The translations under genes and the position numbers were made by a program. A stretch of DNA of 64,000 nt, taken from Pseudomonas hefeiensis (GTDB lineage Bacteria > Pseudomonadota > Gammaproteobacteria > Pseudomonadales > Pseudomonadaceae). Below, in pieces: positions 41,196 to 50,787 of the stretch; position 1 is the stretch's first letter; every line of letters starts with the position of its first letter. Where the stretch lies: contig NZ_CP117449.1 in the NCBI RefSeq assembly GCF_030687835.1, positions 4,836,001 through 4,900,000 on the forward strand. The letters run 5' to 3'. Below the pieces are notes generated by a model. It worked only from the letters and a program-made list of their open reading frames with translations, made no database searches and was not told the DNA's origin.

Positions 41196-41606
41196 ATGCT
41201 TTACCCGATTGCAATTTCCATGGGCGATGAGAAGCACGCCTGGGGTGTTGAAGTACCGGATATTCCGGGTTGTTTTTCAGCAGGCGATGACCTGGACGAT
41301 GCCATGGCGATGGCCCGCGAGGCTATTGAGGGGCACTTCGAGATTCTGGCTGAGGACGGCTCGCCGATTCCATCGGCCAATACAGTCACCTTGCATGCAG
41401 CCAATCCTAAATACACCGGTTGCACCTGGGCGCTGGTGGACATTGATGTGACCAAGTATTTGGGCAAGGCGCAGAAGCTCAATATCACCTTGCCTGGCTA
41501 TCTGCTGAACCGTATTGACGAGTACGTGCTGCACCATCCTGAAGAAAAAAGCCGTTCCGGGTTTCTCGCTTCGGCGGCGCTGAAGGTGTTGCAGCAAGGA
41601 CGTTGA
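41196..41606 (+). CDS. hicB: HicB-family antitoxin, apparently orphan
   Basis: A 136-residue HicB. The N-terminal RNase H-like fold has WGVEVPDIPGCFSAGDDLDD (residues about 15-34) and AREAIEGHFEILAEDGSPIP. The C-terminal ribbon-helix-helix DNA-binding part is LNITLPGYLLNRIDEYVLHH followed by SRSGFLASAALKVL. The ATG at 41196 follows cggagaacgattgac. Both functional parts are complete. No full HicA gene precedes it, only a 15-codon remnant, so it may now act solely as a DNA-binding protein at its own palindrome. Confidence 0.9.
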   Translation: MLYPIAISMGDEKHAWGVEVPDIPGCFSAGDDLDDAMAMAREAIEGHFEILAEDGSPIPSANTVTLHAANPKYTGCTWALVDIDVTKYLGKAQKLNITLPGYLLNRIDEYVLHHPEEKSRSGFLASAALKVLQQGR

Positions 41607-41629
41607 AACCCAACCTGCCCCTAATCCCT

Positions 41630-41716
41630 TGTGGGAGCGAGCCTGCTCGCGATGGCGCCATGTCAGCCAAGAACAATCCTGCTGATCTGCCCACCGCGAG
41701 CAAGCTCGCTCCCACA
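41630..41716. repeat. REPIN
   Basis: Inverted arms tgtgggagcgagcctgctcg and cgagcaagctcgctcccaca. It lies between hicB and the convergent small lipoprotein gene. Confidence 0.9.
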
Positions 41717-41736
41717 GGTTCTTTGCAATAAGCCGG

Positions 41737-41883
41737 TTATTTTTTCTCCGAACCGGACTCCTGCATCTGCACCGACGACTTGGTGCCATCGGTGTTGTCC
41801 TTGGTCTCGTTGTCCGAGTTGTCGAAGCAGCCCTGCAGGGCGAACAGGCAACAGGTGAAACAAAAGGTGCGCGTGAGATTCAT
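41737..41883 (-). CDS. Small lipoprotein
   Basis: A 48-residue protein MNLTRTFCFTCCLFALQGCF with lipobox LQGC, so mature Cys at 19, followed by an Asp/Asn/Lys-rich tail (DNSDNETKDNTDGTKSSVQM). The start at 41883 is chosen by the signal peptide; a longer frame upstream has no such signal. The gene is too short for further inference; small entericidin-like or unknown lipoproteins are common in the genus. Confidence 0.65.
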   Translation of the reverse strand: MNLTRTFCFTCCLFALQGCFDNSDNETKDNTDGTKSSVQMQESGSEKK

Positions 41884-42053
41884 GGTGTACTCCGATTGAT
41901 TGAGGGCTTTAAGGAGTGACCTCTGAATACGGTAAATGGTTGCGACGGCCTTGCAGGTCAATGAACTTAGGGCTGCGCCGCAAATGTAAGTAGAATTTTC
42001 ATCGCTTCGTTGCTGTCACACCAGACAGGTGCATCCCAGAAGGAAACGCAGCA

Positions 42054-42467
42054 ATGAACTTCGCAAAAATCGCACAAAAACTAGCCCTGTGGGCGGGCAG
42101 CCCCAAGACATTTTTGGGGGCGCTGGTGTTGTTGGTGCTCTGGGCAGTCAGCGGGCCGTTTTTCCAGTTCAACGACACCTGGCAACTGATCATCAACACC
42201 TCGACCACGATCATCACATTCCTGATGGTGTTCCTGATTCAGAACACGCAGAACCGTGATACCGACATCCTGCACCTGAAGGTCGACGAACTGATACGAG
42301 CGAACAAGAATGCGCACAATGCGATGCTCGGGCTGGAATCGCTGGACCTCAAGCAGTTGGAGGCGATGAGAAGGCACTACCAGGCCATGGGCGAGAAGGA
42401 GGCCAAGAATCTCGGCGCCGAGCAAGGCCTGGAGCCAAAAAACAAGATCGATCTGAATCAGTGCTGA
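42054..42467 (+). CDS. Low-affinity iron permease family protein
   Basis: A 137-residue protein with two membrane segments (FLGALVLLVLWAVSGPFF and WQLIINTSTTIITFLMVFLI), then the family hallmark QNTQNRDTDILHLKVDELIR at residues about 62-81. The family is named after a fungal low-affinity iron transporter, but the bacterial proteins have not been shown to carry iron. The tail LGAEQGLEPKNKIDLNQC is variable. It is convergent with the SDR gene. Confidence 0.88.
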   Translation: MNFAKIAQKLALWAGSPKTFLGALVLLVLWAVSGPFFQFNDTWQLIINTSTTIITFLMVFLIQNTQNRDTDILHLKVDELIRANKNAHNAMLGLESLDLKQLEAMRRHYQAMGEKEAKNLGAEQGLEPKNKIDLNQC

Positions 42468-42516
42468 GACTGGCGCACGCGAGCAGCGTTCGCCACTCGC
42501 GCGACCAAGCGTGAGG

Positions 42517-43425
42517 TCAGGGCAGCGGATTGCCGCCCGTCACACCGAACACTTCCCCGGTGATGTAGCTCGATTCCTGTGACGCCAGCAGCACATAAAG
42601 CGGTGCGCATTCGGCCGGTTGGCCTGGGCGTTTCATCGGCACCTGAGAGCCAAAGGTGGGAATTTTCTCCTGGGGTTGTCCCCCGCTGGGTTGCAGCACG
42701 GTCCAGATCGGCCCCGGTGCCACGGCATTGACCCGTATGCCCTTGCTGATCACTTGCCCCGCCAGCGCCTTGGTGAATGCGACGATGGCCGCTTTGGTGG
42801 TGGCGTAATCCAGCAGTGTTGCGGAAGGATCGTAGGACTGGATCGACGCGGTATTGATCACTGTCGCCCCTGCCGGCATCAGCGGCACTGCTGCCTTGCA
42901 GATCCAGAACATCGCATAGATGTTGGTTTTCATGGTGTCATCGAATTGCGCGGTGGTGATATCGGCAATGTCTTTCTGTGCTTCCTGCTTACCGGCGACA
43001 TTCACCAGAATATCCAGGCCGCCCAGTTGCTCGTGGGCGCTGTTCACCAGTTGGACGCAGAATTTTTCATCCTTCAGATCGCCCGGGATTGCGATCGCCT
43101 TGCGCCCCTCGGCCTCAATCAGCTCAATGACTTGCCGGGCGTCACGCTCTTCGCTGGGCAGATAGTTGATCGCTACATCCGCGCCTTCCCGGGCGTAGGC
43201 AATGGCGGCGGCGCGACCGATGCCCGAGTCGCCACCGGTCACCAAAGCCTTGCGCCCTTCCAGGCGCCCAAAACCCTGGTAACTTTTTTCACCGTGATCG
43301 GGTCTTGGCACCATCTCCTGATCGATACCCGGCGGCGACTGTGGCTGGTCGGGGAAAGGGGGCCGGGGATATTGGGTCAACGGATTCTGCATCGCGTATT
43401 GGTTAGGTTCTCGGCGTGTGGACAT
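42517..43425 (-). CDS. SDR-family oxidoreductase (YghA/YhdF-like)
   Basis: A 302-residue short-chain dehydrogenase with an N-terminal extension ([20 protein letters not shown]) typical of the YghA/stress-related subgroup. The NAD(P)-binding [20 protein letters not shown] begins near residue 63. The catalytic Ser, Tyr and Lys are in [20 protein letters not shown] and the following K (YATTKAA). The C-terminal [20 protein letters not shown] is usual for SDRs. The start at 43425 follows aaaggagaagctcg. It is 76 bases beyond the DUF4142 gene on the same strand, consistent with a stress operon. Confidence 0.9.
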   Translation of the reverse strand: MSTRREPNQYAMQNPLTQYPRPPFPDQPQSPPGIDQEMVPRPDHGEKSYQGFGRLEGRKALVTGGDSGIGRAAAIAYAREGADVAINYLPSEERDARQVIELIEAEGRKAIAIPGDLKDEKFCVQLVNSAHEQLGGLDILVNVAGKQEAQKDIADITTAQFDDTMKTNIYAMFWICKAAVPLMPAGATVINTASIQSYDPSATLLDYATTKAAIVAFTKALAGQVISKGIRVNAVAPGPIWTVLQPSGGQPQEKIPTFGSQVPMKRPGQPAECAPLYVLLASQESSYITGEVFGVTGGNPLP

Positions 43426-43501
43426 CGAGCTTCTCCTTTTCGGCGGGCAAGATGAGCCGGGACGCGAGCGCCCCGGTCCTAAAGGTAAACAATGCGGCGA
43501 A

Positions 43502-44005
43502 TCAGCGACTGGCCTGGAGCGCCCTCGCCATTTCGAGATGGGTCTGCAACTTAGGCAGGGTTTCGTCGGCAAACGCCTTGATTTCCGGCACTTCGGTGGT
43601 CTTGGCCTGCTCCTGGATCTGCGCGATGGCTTCCTCGGTGGCCTTGACCTGGTTGGCGGCATAGGCAGCCTCGAACGACTCGCCTTCCGGCACTTGTGGC
43701 ATCAGAGCCTTGGCTTTGTCGGCTACTTCCTCCCGGGGTGCGACAGGCAGGTCGAGCTTTTTCGCAATCTTGGCCAAATGCTGGTTGGCGGTGGTGCGGT
43801 CGTTGATCACCATGATGGTGTAATCCTTGACCTCCCTGGATTCAGCTTTCCCATGGGCCATACGGCTGGCCTCGATGTCGGCCATGCCTTTGGCCGAAGC
43901 ATCGTTGATGAATTCGGCAGGCGATTGTGCCCAGGCACTGTTGACACCCAGGCCCATCAGCACGACGAGACTGGTGGTGCGTAAAAAGGTGGCCATCCGG
44001 CTCAT
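43502..44005 (-). CDS. DUF4142 exported protein
   Basis: A 167-residue protein with a signal peptide ([20 protein letters not shown], cleavage after SAWAQ) and a DUF4142 helical-bundle domain. The ferritin-like helices include [20 protein letters not shown] (about residue 43) and [20 protein letters not shown]. The start at 44005 follows gagggcgtgacc. DUF4142 proteins are periplasmic and stress-associated by annotation; metal binding is uncertain. The neighbouring SDR gene is probably co-transcribed. Confidence 0.85.
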   Translation of the reverse strand: MSRMATFLRTTSLVVLMGLGVNSAWAQSPAEFINDASAKGMADIEASRMAHGKAESREVKDYTIMVINDRTTANQHLAKIAKKLDLPVAPREEVADKAKALMPQVPEGESFEAAYAANQVKATEEAIAQIQEQAKTTEVPEIKAFADETLPKLQTHLEMARALQASR

Positions 44006-44294
44006 GGTCACGCCCTCCTCTAAAAAGTTGCGGCAGATTTCCCGCCACTGAATCAGAACCACCGGTAACGATCTGGACAAACGTCTGTCCCGAATACGGC
44101 CGATTCCGGCTTCATCGGGTGCATCTCGACGGACGATGAGGTTGGTGGTTCTCCCACATGTGCGACCCGATCCAGACGCCTTCGTTCGATCCAGGGCAAT
44201 GTTTCCGGCGAGCGGGCCCTACCTGATATTGGAAAGGGTTGCGGACTGAAAGGTTTGGAAAATCGTCCCGCGCCACGACGAACGGTGGCCGTGG

Positions 44295-45659
44295 TCAAAT
44301 ACCGAACGCTTTGTGATTCTGGCGCTTAGCGGCGTACATCGCCTCGTCGGCGTGGCGGAACAGCGCCACGTCTTCGGCGCCGTGCTCGGGAAAACAGGCC
44401 ACTCCGATGCTGGGTTCGATGCTCAGGCAGTGCCCGTCCAGGCGCAGCGGCTGGGTCAATGCATGACGGACTTTTTCCTGCACGCGATGGGCATCTTCCA
44501 AAGCCTGGACGCTGTGGAGCAGGACGACGAACTCATCACCGCCAATGCGCGCCACGGTATCGGTGTCGCGCACACAGCCCTGGAGCCGGCTGGCCACCGC
44601 CTGCAACAACATGTCGCCCACCGCGTGGCCGTAGGTATCGTTGATCTGTTTGAAGCGATCCAGATCGATATACAGCAGCGCCATGCACCCAGACGCGGCG
44701 CGGGCGGTGGCCAGTGCGGCCTTGAAGCGCTCGCGCAGCAATTCGCGGTTTGGCACCTGGGTCAACTGATCGTACTGAGCCATGCGCTGCAACCGGGCGT
44801 GCAATTGTTGGCGCTCAATGGCGATAGTCAGCTGTCCACAGACGTATTGCAGCAACTCCTTGTCTTGCTCGGTGTAGTGCTGGTTGTCTTGCGCGCTCTT
44901 GACGATCAACGCACCGATCGTGCCGTTCTGCGAGATCAGTGGTACACCCAGCCAGCAAGGCGCGTTCGGTTGCGCCACAAGGTCGCAAAACCCTGATGGC
45001 AACTGACTGCTACCGGGCGTCAGCAGGATCGGTTGGCCAGTGCGAATCACTTCTGCGCACAGGCGCTTGGTGACCGAGCCCGGTACATCGGGCTGTCGTT
45101 CCAGGTCATCGACGTGATAGGCAAAGTTCAACTGCGCGCACTGCTCGTCATACAGCGCCACTGAAAAATTCAGCGCCGGTAGCCACTCGCCAATGATCAA
45201 GTGAATGCGTTTGAACAACGCCAGCATGTCCGCCGCAGTGTTGGCGGCCTCGGAAACTGCATACAACGCCGCCTGCCGGGACTCGGCCTGCTTGCGTTCG
45301 GTGATATCCCGGGCCACGGCGATCCGCAATTGGTCCGCCGGCGACCAACGCGCCGACCACAAAATATGCACCACCCGACCGTCCTTGCGCAGGTAGCGGT
45401 TCTCGAAATTGAGCTTGGGTTCGCCGTCCATGATCTCCCGCGCCGCTTCAAGAGTCCGCTGGCGGTCGGCCGGATGCACCAGGTCGATCATTGGCTGGCC
45501 GATCAATTCCTGCGGGGTGTAACCGAAAATGCGCTCACAAGCGGCGCTGACAAACACGAAACGCCCCTGCCCGTCGACGGCGCACACGGCGTCCATCAAA
45601 AGGTCGATGTAACTGGCCAACGGTGCGCCACTGCGAGTGTCCATGGGGCTGGTGGTCAT
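44295..45659 (-). CDS. PAS-GAF-GGDEF diguanylate cyclase
   Basis: A 454-residue soluble sensor. PAS domain at about 15-130 (AACERIFGYTPQELIGQPMI, then PAC-like FENRYLRKDGRVVHILWSAR), GAF domain at about 145-285 (WLGVPLISQNGTIGALIVKS), and GGDEF domain at about 300-454. Motif RIGGDEFVVLL is intact, the metal Asp is in LLYIDLDRFKQINDTYGHAV, and the I-site RDTD is five residues before GGDEF. It is predicted to make c-di-GMP with product inhibition, unlike the degenerate protein at 12812. The start at 45659 (MTTSPMDTRSG) is chosen since upstream residues resemble no domain; an ATG 15 bases later is also possible. Confidence 0.9.
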   Translation of the reverse strand: MTTSPMDTRSGAPLASYIDLLMDAVCAVDGQGRFVFVSAACERIFGYTPQELIGQPMIDLVHPADRQRTLEAAREIMDGEPKLNFENRYLRKDGRVVHILWSARWSPADQLRIAVARDITERKQAESRQAALYAVSEAANTAADMLALFKRIHLIIGEWLPALNFSVALYDEQCAQLNFAYHVDDLERQPDVPGSVTKRLCAEVIRTGQPILLTPGSSQLPSGFCDLVAQPNAPCWLGVPLISQNGTIGALIVKSAQDNQHYTEQDKELLQYVCGQLTIAIERQQLHARLQRMAQYDQLTQVPNRELLRERFKAALATARAASGCMALLYIDLDRFKQINDTYGHAVGDMLLQAVASRLQGCVRDTDTVARIGGDEFVVLLHSVQALEDAHRVQEKVRHALTQPLRLDGHCLSIEPSIGVACFPEHGAEDVALFRHADEAMYAAKRQNHKAFGI

Positions 45660-45712
45660 CCGATAATGCAGCGTTGAGAAGAACCTTACGTGCGACAGTC
45701 GGTACGTTGGTC

Positions 45713-46351
45713 TTACGTCCTGCTGGTCAACAAGCCCGGAACGGCATGCCACAAGGCGTTGATGGCAAACCCTATGAACATCACGCCGCACAACCGGGTG
45801 ATTGTCAGTTCGTGACGCTGGTACAACGTGCGGATCCGACTCGCGCCCACAACACCAATGAGGATAGCGTAAGCAACCAGACCGCCGAGGAAACTGAGTG
45901 CGATCAGCCAGGGCAACATCGACCAATGCAGCAGCTCGGCACGGCTGGACAGCAACGCCGTGAAGGTCGCCACCGCCACCGGATATGCCTTGGGATTGGT
46001 CAGGCCGAATATCACACCGTGCCAGAACGGCTGACGCGCCGGACCTTGCGGCGCATCGGCGCTGCCCGCGCGAGCACGAACGGCGCGCAATCCCAACCAG
46101 AACAGATAAAGCCCGCTGAGCACTCCCAAGGCATCAAAAGCCGTGCTGCCTATCTCACGCGCTCCGACAATCGCTGCCAGCGCGGTGCCACACCAGACCA
46201 CATCTCCCAAGAGGTGCCCGCAGAGAAACCCCGCCCCGGCCCGCCGCCCTCGCGCCGCGCCAATGCCGAACACCGCCAGCACCCCGGGTCCTGGCGTGAT
46301 GCCATAGATGAAGCCGGAGGCAACGATGGTGAATAGTAGCGAGGGAGTCAT
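45713..46351 (-). CDS. LysE family translocator
   Basis: A 212-residue membrane protein with about six helices, IYGITPGPGVLAVFGIGAAR near the N-terminus and FGLTNPKAYPVAVATFTALL in the middle. Both are LysE/RhtB blocks. It is about 50 bases after the GGDEF gene on the same strand but in front of it in transcription order. The substrate is unknown. Upstream is the fosA gene, separated by 58 bases, also minus strand. Confidence 0.87.
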   Translation of the reverse strand: MTPSLLFTIVASGFIYGITPGPGVLAVFGIGAARGRRAGAGFLCGHLLGDVVWCGTALAAIVGAREIGSTAFDALGVLSGLYLFWLGLRAVRARAGSADAPQGPARQPFWHGVIFGLTNPKAYPVAVATFTALLSSRAELLHWSMLPWLIALSFLGGLVAYAILIGVVGASRIRTLYQRHELTITRLCGVMFIGFAINALWHAVPGLLTSRT

Positions 46352-46409
46352 GACGGACGGTCCTGTTGAAATTCGGCGTCGTGCAGTTTATCCAGCTCTG
46401 GATGACGGA

Positions 46410-46826
46410 TCACGGAGCTGTGAAAAATTCCATAGCGACATAAGGCGCCTGCCGACAGGCCTGCAGGCGGGACGCCAGGTCCCCCACGTGGACTTCGAGT
46501 TTGTGCCCGTCCGGGTCGAGAAAGTAAAACGAGTCACCTTCGCTGCGATTGTCTCGCCAAGGTGCCACCTGGGCTGCGTGCAAGCGCGCCAGCAATAGCG
46601 GGAAGTTTTCAGCACTGATGCTGAATGCGTAATGGGTGTAGTCCGCCGCCGGCTCGGGATTGCGCAACGGATCAAGGGACAGGCACAACCACAGCCCAGG
46701 CAGCGACAAATAGGCCCCTTTGTCCCACTTGGCCTCCAAGCGAAGCTGCAACAGCTCGCTATAAAAAACCACACTTCGGTCCAGATCCGTGACGGCAAGT
46801 GTCAAATGATTGAGGCCTGAGAGCAT
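46410..46826 (-). CDS. fosA: Fosfomycin glutathione transferase FosA
   Basis: A 138-residue metalloenzyme of the vicinal-oxygen-chelate fold. [20 protein letters not shown] has the metal-binding His7; DYTHYAFSI has the second His; [15 protein letters not shown] has the metal-binding Glu near 110. The string [20 protein letters not shown] is a FosA hallmark. It is very close to chromosomal FosA of P. aeruginosa, which opens the epoxide of fosfomycin with glutathione. All active-site residues seem present, so intrinsic fosfomycin resistance is expected. Confidence 0.95.
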   Translation of the reverse strand: MLSGLNHLTLAVTDLDRSVVFYSELLQLRLEAKWDKGAYLSLPGLWLCLSLDPLRNPEPAADYTHYAFSISAENFPLLLARLHAAQVAPWRDNRSEGDSFYFLDPDGHKLEVHVGDLASRLQACRQAPYVAMEFFTAP

Positions 46827-47089
46827 CGACGAGCAACCTTTGGAAAGAATATGGATGAACCAAACCCAGTGGGCTTAGGGGGAAAACAGCGCCTTACCAC
46901 GCTCCGACAGCGCAAATGGATTCCCCGCCCAGCCCCTTAGGCAAGATCCTACACAGAAGTCTCCGGTAACACTCAAACACGCCGGAAACGGCCGATTCAA
47001 AGCCCCGCATAACGATCTGTAAAGTCTGGAAACATACAAATGTCGTACCACTCACGGACAGCCACTCAACCAAGGAATGTAATCGCGCC
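46827..47089. other. Intergenic region, divergent promoters of fosA and the oxoamine synthase gene
   Basis: About 260 bases with no repeats or hairpins of note and no supported gene. Confidence 0.5.
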
Positions 47090-48325
47090 ATGAACCAGAC
47101 TGCACAGCCGACCCATCGCTTTACCAACTACCGTAAGGTCATTTCCCTGGCGGACCAGGACTGGCGGAGCGCCGAAGTCGGAAAAATCTCAGGGCTGAAC
47201 GTCGAGGTCAAGACACCCAACGTCCTGGTCGACCAGTACGGCCGAACCTTTCATCACTTTTGCACAACTTCCTACCTGGGCCTGGATCACCATCCGGCGT
47301 TGCTGGACGGTGCCATGACGGCCCTGTGGGAAACCGGGACCTTGCGCGTCGCCAACTCGAAAAATCGCTGCAAGCTGGCGATCCTGGACCGATACGAAAC
47401 CCAATTGTCGGAGTTGTTTGGCGCCAGTTGTCTCAGCGCCCTGTCATGCAGTGCCGCGAGCGCCGGGATCCTGCCATTGCTGGCCAGCGGCGCGTTCACG
47501 GACAACCGGCCGCCGGTCATGGTGTTTGACAAGCATGCCCATTACTCGATGAATCACCTCAAGGCTGCTTGCGCCGATGAAACCCAGGTCATCACCGGGC
47601 CACACAACGACATGGATTTCCTTGAGGACGTGTGCAAACGGCAGCGCAACGTGGCGTATGTGGCCGACGGTGCCTACAGCATGGGTGGGGTGGCGGATCT
47701 GGATAGCCTGTTGTATCTCAAACGACGCTATGGCCTGTTTCTCTATCTGGACGACTCCCACGCGTTGTCCGCCGTAGGGCAATGCGGGGCTGGGCTGGTC
47801 CGTTCACGCTTGCACACCGTGGACGAGCGCACGCTGATTGTCGCCTCCTTGGCCAAATCATTCGGGGCCAGTGGCGGTCTGGCGATGTTTGGCAGTGAAC
47901 GGCACAAAGCACTGGTGCAGCGCTATGGAGGGCCGAGCAATTGGTCCCAGAGCCTGAACGCAGCGGCCATTGGTGCCGGCATGGCCTCGATCCGCCTGCA
48001 CAGAAGTCGAGAATTCAGCGCTTTGCAGGAGCGTTTGCAGGCTAATATCCGCTTCTTCGACAGCCTCATTCGCACCGAACAGCACGGCAGTGCCATGGCG
48101 ATCCGTCTGGTAACTTGCGGTGAAGCAGCCCTGTCCAACAGCCTGGCGGTCGAACTGGCCGACCTGGGGTATTTCACTTCAGCGGTCTTTTTCCCGGTTG
48201 TGCCGCAAGACAAGGCCGCAATCCGCATCACCCTGCGCGCCGACATGGAGACGAACGTGATTCGCTCGTTCTGCGAACGAATCACCGATCTGCTGCTGGC
48301 ACACGGGCGTGACATCCGTCCTTGA
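47090..48325 (+). CDS. Alpha-oxoamine synthase family PLP enzyme (KBL/AONS/CqsA-like)
   Basis: A 411-residue fold-type I PLP enzyme. TTSYLGLDHHPALLDGAMTA is the family N-terminal block, YVADGAYSMGGVADLDSLLY and LFLYLDDSHALSAVGQCGAG hold the PLP-binding Asp and His, and IVASLAKSFGASGG contains the PLP Lys near residue 257. These enzymes condense an amino acid with an acyl thioester and lose CO2. There are no biotin or threonine-degradation genes nearby, so it is neither a clear BioF nor Kbl. It may make an amino-ketone signal or metabolite, as CqsA does. The next gene encodes an MFS exporter, 12 bases on. Confidence 0.85.
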   Translation: MNQTAQPTHRFTNYRKVISLADQDWRSAEVGKISGLNVEVKTPNVLVDQYGRTFHHFCTTSYLGLDHHPALLDGAMTALWETGTLRVANSKNRCKLAILDRYETQLSELFGASCLSALSCSAASAGILPLLASGAFTDNRPPVMVFDKHAHYSMNHLKAACADETQVITGPHNDMDFLEDVCKRQRNVAYVADGAYSMGGVADLDSLLYLKRRYGLFLYLDDSHALSAVGQCGAGLVRSRLHTVDERTLIVASLAKSFGASGGLAMFGSERHKALVQRYGGPSNWSQSLNAAAIGAGMASIRLHRSREFSALQERLQANIRFFDSLIRTEQHGSAMAIRLVTCGEAALSNSLAVELADLGYFTSAVFFPVVPQDKAAIRITLRADMETNVIRSFCERITDLLLAHGRDIRP

Positions 48326-48337
48326 ACGAGCGCCTTG

Positions 48338-49501
48338 ATGAAGAATCGCACGACCCTGATCATCACCTGCACCACCGTCTTCCTGGCACAACTGGGCATG
48401 AGCATCTACTTGCCGGCCCTGCCTGACATCGCTCGGGATCTGGAGGCCGATGCGTCCCGGGTTTCCTGGGGCTTGTCGGTTTACCTGATCGGCATGGCGC
48501 TGCCGATGTTGCTGTGGGGCAGCGTGAGCCAGCGTCTGGGACGCAAACCGGTGTTACTGGCGGCATTGGGGCTGTATGGCCTGAGCAACCTGGCCTTACC
48601 GCTGGGCTCGACAGTGGAGGCGTTCCTGACGCTCAGGTTGATTCAGGGCATCGGCGCCAGCGGTATCTCGGTGATGGCCCGGGTATTGATCCGTGACAGT
48701 TTCAGCGGCGACCTGCTGGCCAAGGCCCTGTCATGGATCTCGATAGCCTTCGTGATTGCCCTTGGCATCGGTCAGTATCTGGGCTCTTTGATCCAGGTTG
48801 CCTTCGGCTGGGAAGCGATCTTCTACGGGTTGGGTGCGGTCAGCCTGGCCATGGCGGTCGCAGTGTCCCGGGTCGGGTTTCCAGTGCTGGCAGAAAGCAG
48901 CAACGGGCAATCGGCGTGGCGCGTGTACGGCAGGATACTCAGATACCGAGGTTTTTTACTGCCGGCATTGGCCGGTGGCCTGGGCTACGGCGTGATCGTC
49001 GCGTTCAACACCGCCGCGCCACTGATCCTGCAGGAAAGCTTTCATTGGTCAGCGATTGAGTACGGCCTGCTGGGCTGGCCGATCAGTGCGGCGTACCTGT
49101 TCGGCGCGCTGGCGGTAAATGCCTTTGTGCTTCGCACCGGCCAGCGACGGCTGATGAGCTGGGGCATTGCGCTGGTGCTGGGTGGCAGCGCGACCATGCT
49201 GCTGGGGAGCGTCGCGCTGAGCAGTGTCGCGTTGCTGTTCTGGTTGCCGTACTGCTTCGCGGTGTTCGGTCAATCGTTGAATTACCCCATCAGCCTGTCC
49301 CTGGCCAACGAGGGTTCACCGGTGACCGGGGCTTATGCCATGGCGTTGAGCGGTTTTCTGCATCAACTGATGGCCTCGGTGATCGGCGCCATGGCCAGCC
49401 TGTTGTTGAGCCAACAGGCCTGGCCGCTGGCGGCGTTGTGCACGCTGTTGGCAGTGGCGGCACTGCTGTGCGGGCGGTTCATGCCGCCACGGGTCGCTTA
49501 A
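48338..49501 (+). CDS. MFS multidrug/metabolite exporter, Bcr/CflA type
   Basis: A 387-residue 12-helix transporter. The first-loop motif [20 protein letters not shown] (about residues 62-81) and the helix-4 block [20 protein letters not shown] are those of the drug:H+ antiporter-1 (Bcr/CflA) family. The ATG at 48338 follows the TTG chosen by a naive frame and is more likely. It begins only 12 bases after the oxoamine synthase, so the two are probably one transcription unit, and export of that enzyme's product is a natural guess. It overlaps tail-to-tail with the dehydrogenase gene by 4 bases. Confidence 0.87.
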   Translation: MKNRTTLIITCTTVFLAQLGMSIYLPALPDIARDLEADASRVSWGLSVYLIGMALPMLLWGSVSQRLGRKPVLLAALGLYGLSNLALPLGSTVEAFLTLRLIQGIGASGISVMARVLIRDSFSGDLLAKALSWISIAFVIALGIGQYLGSLIQVAFGWEAIFYGLGAVSLAMAVAVSRVGFPVLAESSNGQSAWRVYGRILRYRGFLLPALAGGLGYGVIVAFNTAAPLILQESFHWSAIEYGLLGWPISAAYLFGALAVNAFVLRTGQRRLMSWGIALVLGGSATMLLGSVALSSVALLFWLPYCFAVFGQSLNYPISLSLANEGSPVTGAYAMALSGFLHQLMASVIGAMASLLLSQQAWPLAALCTLLAVAALLCGRFMPPRVA

Positions 49502-50646
49502 AATGCACTGCGGAAAATCTCCTCGATCTGTCGTTGATCCCCCGCCCGCGGGTTGGTCAGGCCGCAAGCGTCTTTCAAAGCGTTGGCCGCCAGCACCGGC
49601 ACGTCGTTGAGGCGCACGCCCAACTCCCGCAGGCCGGCTGGAATGTCTATGTCCAGAGCCAGGCTGCGGATCGCGGCGATGGCCACGCGTGCGCCCTCCT
49701 CCGGGTTGAGCTCGCGCGTATCGGCGCCCATGGCATGGGCCACGTCGGTCAGTCGAGCAGCACATACCGAGGCATTGAAACTCTGTACATGGGGCAACAG
49801 CACTGCGTTGCATACGCCGTGGGGCAAGTCATAAAAACCGCCCAGTTGATGGGCCATGGCATGCACGAAACCCAGCGAAGCATTGTTGAACGCCATCCCT
49901 GCGAGGAACTGCGCATAGGCCATGTTCTCCCGCGCCGTCAGATCGTTGCCGTCGCGCACCGCCTGGCGCAAATTGTTGCTGATCAACGTGACCGCTTTCA
50001 GCGCGCAGGCATCGGTGATCGGATTGGCGGCAGTGGATACGTAGGCCTCGATTGCGTGAGTCAACGCATCCATGCCAGTGGCGGCCGTCAATCCCTTGGG
50101 CATCGCCACCATCAACGCCGGATCGTTGACTGACATGAGCGGCGTCACGTTGCGGTCGACAATCGCCATTTTCACGTGGCGGGTCTCGTCGGTGATGATG
50201 CAAAAACGGGTCATCTCGCTGGCAGTACCTGCCGTAGTGTTAATGGCGATCAGCGGCAACTGCGGTTTACTCGAGCGATCAACGCCTTCGTAGTCACTAA
50301 TCTGCCCACCGTTGGTGGCGCACAAGGCGATGCCCTTGGCGCAATCGTGGGGCGAGCCGCCACCCAGCGACACCACGAAATCGCATTGACTCTCCTTCAA
50401 CAACCCCAGCCCGCGCTCGACATTGGCGATGCTGGGATTGGGCTTGGCACCGTCGAAAATCACCGAGTCGATGTCCTGTTGCGCCAGCAACTCGGCCACC
50501 TTGCTGGCGACGCCGGCCTTGGCCAACCCTGTGTCAGTGACAATCAGGGCCTTGCGAAAGCCGTAGTTGCGGATAGCGGTCATGGCCTCGTCGAGGCAAC
50601 CCAGACCCATGACGTTCACGGAGGGAATGAAAAAAGTGCTGCTCAT
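49498..50646 (-). CDS. Iron-containing alcohol dehydrogenase (YiaY/AdhB type)
   Basis: A 382-residue group III alcohol dehydrogenase. The NAD-binding [20 protein letters not shown] is near residue 90. The metal-binding residues are in [20 protein letters not shown] (about 190-209, Asp and His), [20 protein letters not shown] (about 255-280), and the following [11 protein letters not shown]. These are the conserved Fe-ADH signatures. Closest in pattern to E. coli YiaY and the ethanol-oxidising proteins of pseudomonads. It is transcribed towards the MFS gene and is monocistronic. Confidence 0.92.
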   Translation of the reverse strand: MSSTFFIPSVNVMGLGCLDEAMTAIRNYGFRKALIVTDTGLAKAGVASKVAELLAQQDIDSVIFDGAKPNPSIANVERGLGLLKESQCDFVVSLGGGSPHDCAKGIALCATNGGQISDYEGVDRSSKPQLPLIAINTTAGTASEMTRFCIITDETRHVKMAIVDRNVTPLMSVNDPALMVAMPKGLTAATGMDALTHAIEAYVSTAANPITDACALKAVTLISNNLRQAVRDGNDLTARENMAYAQFLAGMAFNNASLGFVHAMAHQLGGFYDLPHGVCNAVLLPHVQSFNASVCAARLTDVAHAMGADTRELNPEEGARVAIAAIRSLALDIDIPAGLRELGVRLNDVPVLAANALKDACGLTNPRAGDQRQIEEIFRSAF

Positions 50647-50787
50647 GGGAGATATCTCCTGGAAGAGGCCGGGATTGGCAGGGCTACCAGAATGACCGAC
50701 TGGTCACGGCGCATCTTGATCTGGCTCAAGACTGGGTCGTGATAAAGTCGCGCCCTGCCTTAACCACGTTTTGAGATAATTTTCGCA

